This document shows, one piece after another, positions 53,373-62,374 of a DNA stretch of 64,000 nt. Below the pieces are notes generated by a model. The model searched no databases. It was not told the DNA's origin and saw only the letters and a program-made list of their open reading frames with translations. The stretch covers positions 124,001 to 188,000 of the forward strand of contig NZ_JBQHDG010000005.1 in NCBI RefSeq assembly GCF_052068095.1. Reading direction: 5' to 3'. Source of the DNA: Phytohabitans sp052068095. Its GTDB lineage: Bacteria > Actinomycetota > Actinomycetes > Mycobacteriales > Micromonosporaceae. Position 1 is the first letter of the stretch; the number at the start of each line of letters is the position of its first letter. Made by a program: the position numbers and the translations under genes.

Positions 53373-54950
53373 GTGACCCAGGTCGGCGAAGGTCAGGAGG
53401 CGAGCGAGAGCGCGCCCCAGGTCATGACCTTCGGTGCGCCCACCGTCGGTGAGATCCTGGCCGAGAGGTACGAGCTCGCGGAGCACATCAACAACGACAG
53501 CGCCGGGCGGCAGGTCTGGCGCGGCGTCGACGTGGTGCTCCGGCGTCCGGTCGCGGTGGTGCTGCGCTACCCCGGCGGCGACTCCGCGATGGAGATGCTC
53601 CAGGCCGCCGTCGCGGCGAGCCGTGTGATCCATCCCAGCCTTGTCGGCGTCTACGACGCGATCGACGAGGCCGAGCGGGCCTACGTGGTGCGCGAGTGGG
53701 TCGACGGCGAGTCGCTGCGCGAGATCGTGGCCGAGGAGCCGCTCGATCCGACCCGCACCACCACGGTGGCCCACTCCGTGGCCGACGCGGTCGCCGCGAT
53801 GCACGCCACCGGCATGGTCCACGGCAACATCCACCCCGGCACCGTCCTGATCGGCGACGACGGCCGCGTCGTGCTCGCCGACGCCCGAGCCGACAACGCC
53901 GACACGCAAGATACCGACGTGCGGGCGATCGGCGGCATCCTCTACTTCGCGCTGACCGGCCACTGGCCGCACACCGAGGCCGGCCGTTCGGCGCTGCCCG
54001 ACGCGGTGCGCGACGCGAGCGGCGCGGTCGCGGCGCCCCGCCAGATCCGGGCGGGCGTCCCGGCCTACCTCGACGACCTCACGATGGACCTGCTCGACAG
54101 CCGGCTCGCGCTGCCCGCCGCCGATGTGCTCGCGGCCGAGCTGGGCCGCCTCGACAGCGCCGGCGACGAGCCGTATTACGAAGAGGCCGGGCCGCTGCGG
54201 TTCCTGTCCGGCCCGCGCGGCGACGTCGCGGCCACGGTCGACGCGGGCGTTGGGCGCCCCGAGCCCCAGCGGGCGACGATCCGCAAGATCGCCGCTGGTG
54301 TGGCCGGGCTCCTCGCGATCGCCGTCGCCGGCCTGCTCTTCGGGATCAGCGCGCTGGGCGACGGCGACGGCGACAACACCGCCGCGCCACCCTCCAACGC
54401 GCCGGCCACTTCCGGCAGCGATCCCACGACCGGCGGCGGCGCCGTCGCCGGCAAGCCGCAAAACTTCACGATCAGTGCCAACCAGGTGCGCATCGTCGAC
54501 CCGCCGGACGGCGACCGCCAGGAGCTCGAGGGCGCCGACAAGGTCGTCGACGGCAATGAAAACACCGGCTGGGAGCCCAATGGCTACCGCACTGCCGACT
54601 TCGGCAACCGCAAGCCGGGCATGGGCATCCTGATCGATCTGGGCCAGCCCCGCACGGTCAGTTCGGTGCAGGTGACCCTCTCCGACAGCGGCGCCTCCGC
54701 GGAGCTGCGGGCGGGCACCACCGACCCGGGCAGCAGCGCGGCCGGCGACGAGCAAATCGTGAAGTCGTACAAGCGGGTGGGCGACCCGTTCGAGGCGTTC
54801 GACGCGACGAAGATGAGCTTCACCGACTTCGACCCCGACCAGAAGTACCAGTATCTGCTCTTCTTCATCACCGAGCTGCCCGAGACCAGCGACGGCCAGT
54901 GGCCGTTCAAGGTCGGCGTGCAGGAAATCGTGGTCGCCGGGCTGAGCTAG
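53373..54950 (+). CDS. Membrane pseudokinase with extracytoplasmic discoidin-like domain (MurJ-associated)
   Basis: A 525-residue protein. Residues about 30-265 form a protein-kinase fold lacking catalysis: the usual VAIK lysine is replaced (RPVAVVLRYPGG), the catalytic loop reads VHGNIHPGTVLI instead of HRD, and DARAD takes the place of DFG. A transmembrane segment (IAAGVAGLLAIAVAGLLFGISAL) is followed by an extracytoplasmic domain resembling an F5/8 or sugar-binding fold (DGNENTGWEPNGY, DLGQPRTVSSVQVTLS). This domain pair corresponds to the C-terminal half of mycobacterial MviN, where the pseudokinase binds FhaA to control wall synthesis. GTG at 53373 follows GGGAGG. Confidence 0.85.
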   Translation: MTQVGEGQEASESAPQVMTFGAPTVGEILAERYELAEHINNDSAGRQVWRGVDVVLRRPVAVVLRYPGGDSAMEMLQAAVAASRVIHPSLVGVYDAIDEAERAYVVREWVDGESLREIVAEEPLDPTRTTTVAHSVADAVAAMHATGMVHGNIHPGTVLIGDDGRVVLADARADNADTQDTDVRAIGGILYFALTGHWPHTEAGRSALPDAVRDASGAVAAPRQIRAGVPAYLDDLTMDLLDSRLALPAADVLAAELGRLDSAGDEPYYEEAGPLRFLSGPRGDVAATVDAGVGRPEPQRATIRKIAAGVAGLLAIAVAGLLFGISALGDGDGDNTAAPPSNAPATSGSDPTTGGGAVAGKPQNFTISANQVRIVDPPDGDRQELEGADKVVDGNENTGWEPNGYRTADFGNRKPGMGILIDLGQPRTVSSVQVTLSDSGASAELRAGTTDPGSSAAGDEQIVKSYKRVGDPFEAFDATKMSFTDFDPDQKYQYLLFFITELPETSDGQWPFKVGVQEIVVAGLS

Positions 54951-54953
54951 TGT
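54948..54953 (+). promoter_or_regulatory. -10 element (TAGTGT) of sigM, leaderless type
   Basis: TAGTGT starts within the pseudokinase stop codon and ends six bases before the sigM GTG. Confidence 0.5.
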
Positions 54954-54959
54954 GCAGCC

Positions 54960-55604
54960 GTGACCGACAGCTCGCGTAGCGACGCCGAGCTGCTGCGCGC
55001 CCATGTCGACGGCGATCGAGACGCCTTCGCCGAGCTGTTCCACCGGCACCGCGACAGGCTGTGGGCCGTGGCGCTGCGCACGCTCGCCGACCGCGAAGAG
55101 GCAGCCGACGCGCTTCAGGACGCGCTGCTGTCCGCCCACCGGGCGGCGGCCCGCTTCCGGGGCGAGTCGGCGGTCACCACCTGGCTGCACCGCATCGTGG
55201 TCAACGCCTGTCTCGACCGGGCCCGCCGGCGTCAGGCCCATCCCACCGTGCCGCTGCCGGACGGCAGCCGCACCGAGCCCGACCGGCCGGTGGCCGCCGA
55301 GCCCGCCGCGCCGTCGGTCGACCACGACACCGCTCTCGACGTGCGGCACGCGCTGGCCCAGCTGCCGGAGGAGCAGCGGGCCGCGCTGATCCTGGTCGAC
55401 GTGCAGGGCTACCCGGTTGCCGAGGTGGCGGTGATCCTCGGTGTGGCCGAGGGCACGGTAAAGAGCCGGTGTGCGCGTGGCCGGGCCAAGCTGGCGGTTG
55501 TGCTGGGTCACCTCCGGGCCCGTGGGGGGAACCAGCAGTCCGGCGGTCGCGTCCGAACCAGTACGGCGCAGGCGCGCACGGCGAGCGTGGAGGACGAGAA
55601 GTGA
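54960..55604 (+). CDS. sigM: ECF sigma factor SigM
   Basis: A 214-residue extracytoplasmic function sigma factor. Region 2 (about 12-85) has LLRAHVDGDRDAFAELFHRH and REEAADALQDALLSAHRAA; region 4 (about 125-185) has LAQLPEEQRAALILVDVQGYPVAEVA and GTVKSRCARGRAKL. The GTG at 54960 has TAGTGT six bases upstream, so it is probably leaderless. Its stop overlaps the anti-sigma gene by four bases (GTGA), a standard coupled pair. Confidence 0.92.
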   Translation: MTDSSRSDAELLRAHVDGDRDAFAELFHRHRDRLWAVALRTLADREEAADALQDALLSAHRAAARFRGESAVTTWLHRIVVNACLDRARRRQAHPTVPLPDGSRTEPDRPVAAEPAAPSVDHDTALDVRHALAQLPEEQRAALILVDVQGYPVAEVAVILGVAEGTVKSRCARGRAKLAVVLGHLRARGGNQQSGGRVRTSTAQARTASVEDEK

Positions 55605-56479
55605 CCGGGCAGGAGTTCAGCGAGGTCGATATCGACCTGCTGGCCGACTATGTCGGCGGGGCGCTGGACGGCACGCCCGAGGAGGCCGTGGTGGCCCGGC
55701 GAGTGGCCGAGGAGCCGGCGTGGGCCGAGGCGCATTCAGCTCTCTCCGAGGCGACCGAGGGCGTGCGCGCCAGCCTGGCGTCCTGGGGTGCCTCGGCGGA
55801 GCCGATGCCCGCGGAGGTGGCGGATCGGATCACTGCCGCTCTGGCACAGGAGCCACACCGTCCAGCCCTCTCGCTCGTACCCGATGATCCAGATGGACCC
55901 CCACGGACCGCGTCTCGGTCGCGGCGCCGGCTGCCCGGATGGGCCGCTCCGGCGGCGATCGCCGCCGGTGTCGTCGCCATCGCCGGCCTCGGGTTGAGCC
56001 AGGCCGACCACCTCGGCAGCGGTGACGAAGGCAGCGCCGCCGGCACCGTGGCGGACGCGCCGGCAGGCACCGATAGCAACGCGGAGGCCGTGCCCAACGC
56101 GGTGCGAGGCGTGATGCCGGTCACGGTGAGCGGTCGAAATTACGGCGATTTGGCGAGTGCGGCCCCACCGGCGATGCCTGCCAGCGGTCCCGTGACGGCG
56201 CAGGACGAGGCGGAGCGCCAGTTGTTCGGCACGCTCACGACCCTCGACCGGCTGCGCGATCCCGCGGCGCGGGCCGCCTGCATCGAGGCCATCGCCACGG
56301 TCCACCCGCTCGGGGTGAGCAGCGTCGACGTGGTCGACCTCGCGTCGTTCCGGGGGTCACCGGCCGCGATCGTGTTTTTCACGGACAGTTCCGGGGCACG
56401 GTGGGTATGGGCGTCTGGTCCGGAGTGTGGCCTGGCGGCGCGGGGCGCGGACACCCGCGGCAGCGCGAAGATAGGGTGA
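55601..56479 (+). CDS. Anti-sigma factor for SigM
   Basis: A 292-residue membrane protein. The cytoplasmic part (residues 1-105) includes FSEVDIDLLADYVGGALDGTPEE, like the sigma-binding helices of anti-sigma factors; no HxxxCxxC zinc motif is seen. One membrane segment follows (GWAAPAAIAAGVVAIAGLGL), then an extracytoplasmic domain with CIEAIATVHPLGVSSVD and CGLAARG. It resembles the mycobacterial Rv3912 product in position and layout. The start overlaps sigM by four bases. Confidence 0.8.
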   Translation: MTGQEFSEVDIDLLADYVGGALDGTPEEAVVARRVAEEPAWAEAHSALSEATEGVRASLASWGASAEPMPAEVADRITAALAQEPHRPALSLVPDDPDGPPRTASRSRRRLPGWAAPAAIAAGVVAIAGLGLSQADHLGSGDEGSAAGTVADAPAGTDSNAEAVPNAVRGVMPVTVSGRNYGDLASAAPPAMPASGPVTAQDEAERQLFGTLTTLDRLRDPAARAACIEAIATVHPLGVSSVDVVDLASFRGSPAAIVFFTDSSGARWVWASGPECGLAARGADTRGSAKIG

Positions 56480-56563
56480 GCTGACCCACCCGGACGAGGG
56501 GTCGGGAATCATCGCTGCCCGCGATGGGTTCTCCTCTGCGCACACACACTACGGGAGTCGGCA

Positions 56564-57517
56564 GTGGACGAGGTCCGTAATCTGATCATCATCGGCTCGG
56601 GGCCAGCCGGTTACACCGCCGCGGTGTACGCCGCGCGCGCCAGCCTCAAGCCGCTAGTCATCGAGGGTGCGCAGTCCGGTGGCGCGCTGATGACGACCAC
56701 CGACGTGGAAAACTTCCCGGGCTTCCCCGACGGCATCATGGGTCCTGAGTTGATGGACTCGATGCGCAAGCAGGCGGAGCGGTTCGGCGCGGAGTTCCTC
56801 ACCGACGACGTGACCCGGGTGGAGCTGGTCGACACCGGCGGGCTCGGCTCCGGCGCCACCCAGAAGGTGTATGTCGGCGAGACGGAGTACCAGGCGAAGG
56901 CGGTCATCCTCGCCACCGGTTCGGCGTGGCGGCCGCTCGGTGTCCCGGGCGAGCAGGAGCTGCTCGGCCACGGCGTCTCCTCCTGTGCCACATGTGACGG
57001 CTTCTTCTTCCGCGGCCAGCACATCGTGGTCGTGGGCGGCGGCGACTCCGCGATGGAGGAGGCCAACTTCCTGACCAAGTTCGCCGAGACGGTCACCATC
57101 ATCCACCGCCGCGACGAGTTCCGGGCCAGCAAGATCATGGCCGATCGCGCACTCGCCAACCCGAAGATCCGCGTGGAGTGGAATTCGGTCGTCGAAGAGA
57201 TTCTGGGAGACGACGGCAAGGTCGCCGGCGTGCGCCTGCGCAACGTACACACCGGCGAGAGCAAGGTGCTCGACGTCACCGGCGTTTTCGTCGCGATCGG
57301 CCACGACCCGCGCAGCGAGCTCTTCCGCGACACGGTGGAGCTCGACGAGAGTGGGTACGTCGTGGTGGACGCCCCCAGCACACACACCAGCGTGCCGGGC
57401 GTCTTCGCCGCGGGCGACCTGGTCGACCACACCTACCGCCAGGCCATCACCGCCGCCGGCACGGGCTGTGCCGCCGCGCTGGACGCCGAGCGGTTCATCG
57501 CATCACTGGAAGTCTGA
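56564..57517 (+). CDS. trxB: Thioredoxin reductase
   Basis: A 317-residue flavoprotein that reduces thioredoxin with NADPH. FAD motif IIGSGPAGYTAAVYAARA at the start, active-site CATCDG (SSCATCDGFFF), NADPH motif VVVGGGDSAMEEANFL with IIHRRDEFRASK, and the final FAD site GVFAAGDLVDHTYRQAITAAG. GTG at 56564 is preceded by GGGAG. It is followed 16 bp later by trxA. Confidence 0.97.
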   Translation: MDEVRNLIIIGSGPAGYTAAVYAARASLKPLVIEGAQSGGALMTTTDVENFPGFPDGIMGPELMDSMRKQAERFGAEFLTDDVTRVELVDTGGLGSGATQKVYVGETEYQAKAVILATGSAWRPLGVPGEQELLGHGVSSCATCDGFFFRGQHIVVVGGGDSAMEEANFLTKFAETVTIIHRRDEFRASKIMADRALANPKIRVEWNSVVEEILGDDGKVAGVRLRNVHTGESKVLDVTGVFVAIGHDPRSELFRDTVELDESGYVVVDAPSTHTSVPGVFAAGDLVDHTYRQAITAAGTGCAAALDAERFIASLEV

Positions 57518-57533
57518 GTTCAGGAGGGTCTTC

Positions 57534-57857
57534 GTGGGAACAACCAAGGCGGTCACCGACGCCAGTTTCACCAGCGACGTGCTGCAATCTGAGACGCCGG
57601 TGCTGGTGGACTTCTGGGCCGAGTGGTGCGCGCCGTGCAAGAAGGTCTCGCCGCTGCTTGAGGAGATCGCCGGCGAGATGGGCGACCGGGTGCGGATCGT
57701 CAAGGTAAACATCGACGAAAACCCGGAAACCGCGCGCGCGTACCGCGTCATGTCGGTGCCCACGCTGACCGTCTTCAAGGGCGGCCAGCCGGTGCAGTCG
57801 GTGGCCGGCGCCCGTCCAAAGGGCGACCTTGTCAAGCTCATCGAGGCCGCGCTGTAA
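57534..57857 (+). CDS. trxA: Thioredoxin
   Basis: A 107-residue thioredoxin with active site WCAPC (VDFWAEWCAPCKKVSPLLEE), the cis-proline in MSVPTLTVFKGG, and the usual fold length. GTG at 57534 follows AGGAGG. It is cotranscribed with trxB and terminated by a hairpin just after the stop. Confidence 0.97.
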   Translation: MGTTKAVTDASFTSDVLQSETPVLVDFWAEWCAPCKKVSPLLEEIAGEMGDRVRIVKVNIDENPETARAYRVMSVPTLTVFKGGQPVQSVAGARPKGDLVKLIEAAL

Positions 57858-57871
57858 CGGCTGTTTGCTTC

Positions 57872-57903
57872 GGGGCGCTCCCATAGGGGGCGCCCCTTTT
57901 CTT
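57872..57903 (+). terminator. Intrinsic terminator of trxB-trxA
   Basis: GGGGCGC (57872-57878) pairs with GCGCCCC (57890-57896), extended by CCC/GGG around ATA, followed by TTTTCTT. Confidence 0.9.
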
Positions 57904-57980
57904 GGGTGTGTTTTCGGGTGGCCGGCGGTGCGTCGCCGGTCGGGATAGGCTCCTGAAGCGTTCTCACAGAGGAGGTCCTC

Positions 57981-59120
57981 GTGCGTCCGATCCGGCGCGG
58001 CGACCGCGGCCCCGCGGTCATCGAGATCAACCAGATCCTCGCCGAGCTAGACCTCCTGACCGGTGGCGCCGACGAGTACGACAACGACACCGAGCGGGCC
58101 GTCCGCAGCTTCCAGCAGACCCGTGGCCTGTCCGTCGACGGTCTGGTGGGCGACGAGACCTGGCGCGCGTTGGACGCCGCTCGCTGGCGCCTGGGCGCGC
58201 GGGCGCTCTACCACGCGATCCCCGAGCCACTCGTCGGTGAAGACGTCCGGACGCTCCAGGAGCGGTTGCTGGAGATGGGATACGACGTGGGCCGCGCCGA
58301 CGGCATCTTCGGCCCCAACACGGCGCGGTCGGTGGCCCAGTTCCAGCGCGAGGTGGGCCTCCAGCCAGACGGGGCGTGCGGGCCGCAGACCATGCACGCG
58401 CTCAAGCGGCTCGGCCGCAAGGTGGTCGGCGGGCGGCCGCAGTGGCTGCGCGAGGCGGAGGCGTTCCGCCGCTCCGGTCCCAACCTGATCGGCAAGGTCA
58501 TCGTCATCGACCCCGGCCACGGCGGCTCCGACCCGGGCATCGTCGTGCCGGACGGGCCGCTGCGCTGGACCGAGGCCGACCTCGCCTTCGACATGGCCGC
58601 GCGGCTGGAGGGCCGGCTCGCGGCGGCCGGGATGCGGGTGCACCTGACCCGCGGGCCCGGTGGTGGGCCGGCGCTGACCGACCTCGCCCGCGCCGATCTG
58701 GCCAACGAGCTCGGCGGTGACCTCTTCATCTCGCTGCACATCGACGGCCACGACAACCCCGAGGCCGACGGCGTGGCCGCCTTCCACTACGGCACGGGCA
58801 ACGGCGTGACCTCCACCGTGGGGGAGCGGCTGGCCGGGCTTGTGTTGCGCGAGATCGTCAAGCGCACGGGCCTGCGCAACTGCGCGACCCATCCGAAGAC
58901 GTGGGAGCTGCTCCGGCTCACCCGCATGCCCGCGGTGCGGGTCGACGTCGGCTATCTGACGTCGCCGGCCGACCGGGAGCGGCTGATCGATCCGGCCTTC
59001 CGCGACCGCGTGGTCGAGGCGGTCGTGGCGGCGGTGCAGCGCATGTACTTCCCGATGGAGGCCGACGTGCCGACCGGTTCGATCGACGTGCGGAGCCTGC
59101 GCGCAGCCGCAGTGTCGTGA
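57981..59120 (+). CDS. cwlM: CwlM-type N-acetylmuramoyl-L-alanine amidase homologue
   Basis: A 379-residue protein without a signal peptide. Two peptidoglycan-binding domains come first (about 1-65: AVIEINQILAELDLL and TRGLSVDGLVGDETW; about 80-140: VRTLQERLLEMGYDVGRADG and FGPNTARSVAQFQREVGLQPDG). The amidase_3 domain then has VIDPGHGGSDPG, WTEADLAFDMA and SLHIDGHDN. In mycobacteria the cytoplasmic CwlM regulates MurA rather than hydrolysing wall; absence of a secretion signal here fits that. GTG at 57981 follows AGGAGG. It is convergent with the GNAT gene, one base apart. Confidence 0.9.
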   Translation: MRPIRRGDRGPAVIEINQILAELDLLTGGADEYDNDTERAVRSFQQTRGLSVDGLVGDETWRALDAARWRLGARALYHAIPEPLVGEDVRTLQERLLEMGYDVGRADGIFGPNTARSVAQFQREVGLQPDGACGPQTMHALKRLGRKVVGGRPQWLREAEAFRRSGPNLIGKVIVIDPGHGGSDPGIVVPDGPLRWTEADLAFDMAARLEGRLAAAGMRVHLTRGPGGGPALTDLARADLANELGGDLFISLHIDGHDNPEADGVAAFHYGTGNGVTSTVGERLAGLVLREIVKRTGLRNCATHPKTWELLRLTRMPAVRVDVGYLTSPADRERLIDPAFRDRVVEAVVAAVQRMYFPMEADVPTGSIDVRSLRAAAVS

Positions 59121-59121
59121 T

Positions 59122-59781
59122 TTAGCCCGACGTTGATCGCGTAGCGGGGCGAACCGGACGTAGCAGGCTTTCCGGGCTCATCGATCCGAGCAGTTTCTCC
59201 AGCGCGTACTCCACATCGGACTTCCACGACAGGGCCGTGCGCAACTCCAGCCGCAGCCGGGGAAAGCGCGGGTGTGGCCGCACGGTCTTGAAGCCGACGG
59301 AGAGGAAAAAGTCGGCCGGTGCCAGGCAGCCGTCTTCGCCGTCGCCCGCCTCGCCGTACTTGGCGTCGCCGAACGCCTCGATCGCCTTGATGCCGCGCTT
59401 GGTGAGATCGCGCGCGACGCCCTGCACGAGCATGCGCCCCAGCCCGCCACCGGCGAACGCGGTGACGATGTGCGCCGTCATCAACAGCGCCGCGTCGGCC
59501 GAGACGGGGGACGTCGGGAACGCCATCGAGCGGGGCACGTAGGCCGGCGGCGCGTACATGACGAAGCCGGCGGGCATGCCGTCGACGTACGCCAGCTTGC
59601 CGCAGGAGCCCCACTCCAGGAGTGTCTGGGAGACCCACGCTTCCTTTTCCAGGCCGGGATCGCCGGCGGCGCACGCGCGCTCCGCGGCGACCGGATCCAG
59701 CTCCCAGAACACGCAGGCGCGGCAGGGACGGGGAAGATCCTCGAGAGTGTCGAGTGTCAGACTGACCAAGCGTCGCGACAT
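59122..59781 (-). CDS. GNAT family N-acetyltransferase
   Basis: A 219-residue acetyltransferase with the acetyl-CoA site VTAFAGGGLGRMLVQGVARD. It begins MSRRLVSLTLDTLEDLPRPC with cysteines (CRACVFWELD) that are typical of a group found next to parB in actinobacteria. The substrate is unknown. ATG 59781 is chosen as the start giving this N-terminus; the frame runs further upstream without coding character. Confidence 0.85.
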   Translation of the reverse strand: MSRRLVSLTLDTLEDLPRPCRACVFWELDPVAAERACAAGDPGLEKEAWVSQTLLEWGSCGKLAYVDGMPAGFVMYAPPAYVPRSMAFPTSPVSADAALLMTAHIVTAFAGGGLGRMLVQGVARDLTKRGIKAIEAFGDAKYGEAGDGEDGCLAPADFFLSVGFKTVRPHPRFPRLRLELRTALSWKSDVEYALEKLLGSMSPESLLRPVRPATRSTSG

Positions 59782-60027
59782 CGCCGAATCCTCATAGCCT
59801 CGATTGCAGCCACGCGCCGCCTCCTTGCCCCCGACAGCAGATCGTACGCCGGAACTTCGCGTCAGGGGAGAGGTCGGGCAACCGGTCACCCTTGGGACCC
59901 GTCTGGTCGGCCCTTGGGCCCGGAATGTGGAACCAGCTGGGGAGGATTGTGCCCGAGGACTAGGATCGATCGGCCAGCAGTGTGGCTGGGCTCGGATGCG
60001 TGTTTGCACCCACGAGGCAGGTGAGTC

Positions 60028-61344
60028 ATGACCGGCACGACGCTCGACGACTATACCGATCGCTACGCCCGGCGGGTGCGCGGCATGACGGCTTCGGAGA
60101 TCCGCGCCCTCTTCGCCGTGGCCAGCCGACCCGAGGTCGTCTCGCTCGCCGGTGGTGCCCCCTACGTTTCCGCCCTCGCGCTCGACGCGGTGGGCGAGAT
60201 GCTCGGCAAGCTCGCCACCGACCACGGTCACACCACCCTCCAGTACGGGATCGGTCAGGGCACGCTCGAGCTGCGCGAGCGGATCTGCGAGGTGATGGCC
60301 CTCTCCGGCATCGACGTCGGCTGCGGCGCCTCCCCCGAAGACGTCGTGGTGACCGTTGGCGGGCAGCAGGCCCTCGACCTTGTCGCGCGCATCTTCCTCG
60401 ACCCCGGCGACGTGGTGCTCGCCGAGGGCCCCACCTACGTTGGCGCGCTCGGCGTCTTCCAGGCCGCGCAGGCGCAGGTCGTGCACGTGCCGATGGATGA
60501 CGACGGCATCGTGCCCGAGGCGCTGGAGCTGGCGATCGCGGAGGTCGCCCGGTCGGGGCGGCGCGCCAAGTTCCTGTACACGATCCCCACCTTCCAAAAC
60601 CCGGCCGGCGTGACGTTGACCGAGGAGCGGCGCGAGCGGGTGCTCGACATCTGCGAACGCGCCGGGTTGCTGGTGGTCGAGGACGACCCGTACGGCCAGC
60701 TCAGCTTCGACGGCGACGCGCCCGCCCCGCTGCGCTCCCGCCGCCGCGACGGGGTGTTCTACCTGAGCACGTTCTCGAAGACGTTCGCGCCCGGCATGCG
60801 GGTCGGCTGGATCCTCGCGCCGCACGCGGTGCGGGAAAAGCTCGTCATCGCCAGCGAGGCGCAGATCCTGTGCCCCAGCGCCTACGCGCAGGCGGCCGTC
60901 ACCACCTACCTGGCCACGATGCCCTGGCGCGAGCAGCTGAAGACGTACCGGGAGATCTACCGCGAGCGGCGCGACGCGCTGCTGGGCGCTCTCGCCGACC
61001 TGATGCCCGCCGGCACCACCTGGACCGAGCCGAAGGGTGGCCTCTTCGTGTGGGCCACCCTCCCCGAAGGGCTCGACGCGAAGGCGATGATGCCGCGGGC
61101 CATCGCCGCCCGCGTGGCGTACGTTCCGGGCACCGGCTTCTACGCCGACGGCACGGGCGCGGGGCACATGCGGCTCAACTTCTCGTTCCCACCCCCGGAG
61201 CGGATCCGCGAGGGCGTGCGGCGGCTGGCCGGCGTGATGGAGCAGGAGCTGGCCATGCGGCAGGTGTTCGGCGCGATGACCGGGCTGGCCGCGCGCCGGC
61301 GGGGGCAGGCCGCGGCCGATGCCCCTGACCCCGGCTTGGCATGA
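60028..61344 (+). CDS. PLP-dependent aminotransferase, class I/II
   Basis: A 438-residue fold-type I aminotransferase. The PLP lysine lies in STFSKTFAPGMRVGWILAP; other motifs are YGIGQGTLELRERI, PTFQNPAGVTLTEERRERVL and VVEDDPYGQLSFDG. It resembles 2-aminoadipate or LysN-type transaminases; the precise substrate is not decided by sequence. It is followed eight bases later by the Ddl-like gene, so the two may be cotranscribed. Confidence 0.9.
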   Translation: MTGTTLDDYTDRYARRVRGMTASEIRALFAVASRPEVVSLAGGAPYVSALALDAVGEMLGKLATDHGHTTLQYGIGQGTLELRERICEVMALSGIDVGCGASPEDVVVTVGGQQALDLVARIFLDPGDVVLAEGPTYVGALGVFQAAQAQVVHVPMDDDGIVPEALELAIAEVARSGRRAKFLYTIPTFQNPAGVTLTEERRERVLDICERAGLLVVEDDPYGQLSFDGDAPAPLRSRRRDGVFYLSTFSKTFAPGMRVGWILAPHAVREKLVIASEAQILCPSAYAQAAVTTYLATMPWREQLKTYREIYRERRDALLGALADLMPAGTTWTEPKGGLFVWATLPEGLDAKAMMPRAIAARVAYVPGTGFYADGTGAGHMRLNFSFPPPERIREGVRRLAGVMEQELAMRQVFGAMTGLAARRRGQAAADAPDPGLA

Positions 61345-61352
61345 TCTGAGGC

Positions 61353-62306
61353 ATGAATACGGACCTTCGCGTCCTCGTCCTTGCCGGCGGCCTCTCGTAC
61401 GAGCGGGATGTGTCCCTGAAATCTGGACGTCGCGTGCTCGACGCGCTGCGCGGCGCCGACATCCAGGCCGACCTGCGCGACGCCGACGTCTCACTGCTGC
61501 CCGCGGTGCAAGCCGACCCACCCGACGCGGTGGTCATCGCGCTGCACGGCGCCACCGGTGAGGACGGCTCACTGCGCGGGGTGCTCGACCTGTGCGACGT
61601 GCCGTACGTCGGCTGCGACGCCCGCTCGGCACGCCTCGCCTGGGACAAGCCGTCGGCGAAGGCGGTGCTGCGCGAGGCGGGCATCCCCACACCCGACTGG
61701 GTCGCGCTGCCACATGACCGCTTCTCCGAGCTCGGTGCGGTGGCGGTGCTCGATCGTATCGCCGACCGGTTGGGCCTGCCGCTGATGGTCAAGCCCGCGC
61801 AGGGTGGTTCCGGCCTGGGCGCCGCGGTGGTCCGGGACGCGACGGCACTCCCAGCCGCGATGGTGGGTTGCTTCGCGTACGACTCCACGGCGCTCGTCGA
61901 GCGGTACGTCGCCGGCATGGACGTGGCGGTGTCGGTCGTCGACCAAGGCGAGGGACCGCAGGCGCTGCCAGCCGTCGAGATCGTGCCGCGCAACGGGGTG
62001 TACGACTACGCCGCCCGGTACACCGCCGGCCTCACCACATGGCACGCGCCGGCCCGGCTCGACCCGGACGTGGCGGCGGTGGTGGCCAAGACCGCGATCG
62101 CGGCGCACTCGGCACTCGGGCTGCGCGATCTCTCGCGCGTCGACCTGATCGTCGACCCGGAAGGCCAGCCGCACGTACTCGAGGTAAACGTGTCGCCCGG
62201 CATGACGGAGACGTCACTGCTGCCGTTGGCGGTGCAGGCGGCCGGGCTCGACTTCGGCAGGCTGCTGGCCACCTTGGTGGAGCAAGCGGCTCGACGCGGA
62301 TCCTGA
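61353..62306 (+). CDS. D-alanine--D-alanine ligase family (ATP-grasp)
   Basis: A 317-residue ATP-grasp ligase. The start VLAGGLSYERDVSLKSGRRV corresponds to the Ddl N-terminal pattern, with the family's GGxSxEHxVS form altered at one position. The ATP-grasp core has LMVKPAQGGSGLGAAVV, VERYVAGMDVAVSVVD, DLIVDPEGQPHVLEVNVSPGMTETSLLPL. It would join D-alanines for peptidoglycan, or a related dipeptide. It is placed with other wall genes. A hairpin shared with the convergent HIT-like gene follows. Confidence 0.88.
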   Translation: MNTDLRVLVLAGGLSYERDVSLKSGRRVLDALRGADIQADLRDADVSLLPAVQADPPDAVVIALHGATGEDGSLRGVLDLCDVPYVGCDARSARLAWDKPSAKAVLREAGIPTPDWVALPHDRFSELGAVAVLDRIADRLGLPLMVKPAQGGSGLGAAVVRDATALPAAMVGCFAYDSTALVERYVAGMDVAVSVVDQGEGPQALPAVEIVPRNGVYDYAARYTAGLTTWHAPARLDPDVAAVVAKTAIAAHSALGLRDLSRVDLIVDPEGQPHVLEVNVSPGMTETSLLPLAVQAAGLDFGRLLATLVEQAARRGS

Positions 62307-62320
62307 GCCTCCAGACACAA

Positions 62321-62356
62321 GCGCCCCCGTGCCGGGTAGTCCCGGTGCGGGGGCGC
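62321..62356. terminator. Bidirectional hairpin between Ddl-like and HIT-like genes
   Basis: GCGCCCCCG (62321-62329) pairs with CGGGGGCGC (62348-62356), the inner part adding CCGGG/CCCGG around TAGT. It lies between two convergent genes. Confidence 0.75.
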
Positions 62357-62374
62357 GTTGCTTGGTCGGTTGGT

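Noticed and set aside
59782..61521. Long minus-strand frame continuing upstream of the GNAT gene across the aminotransferase
   Set aside because: It is the antisense shadow of the aminotransferase; the GNAT family begins at the ATG at 59781.
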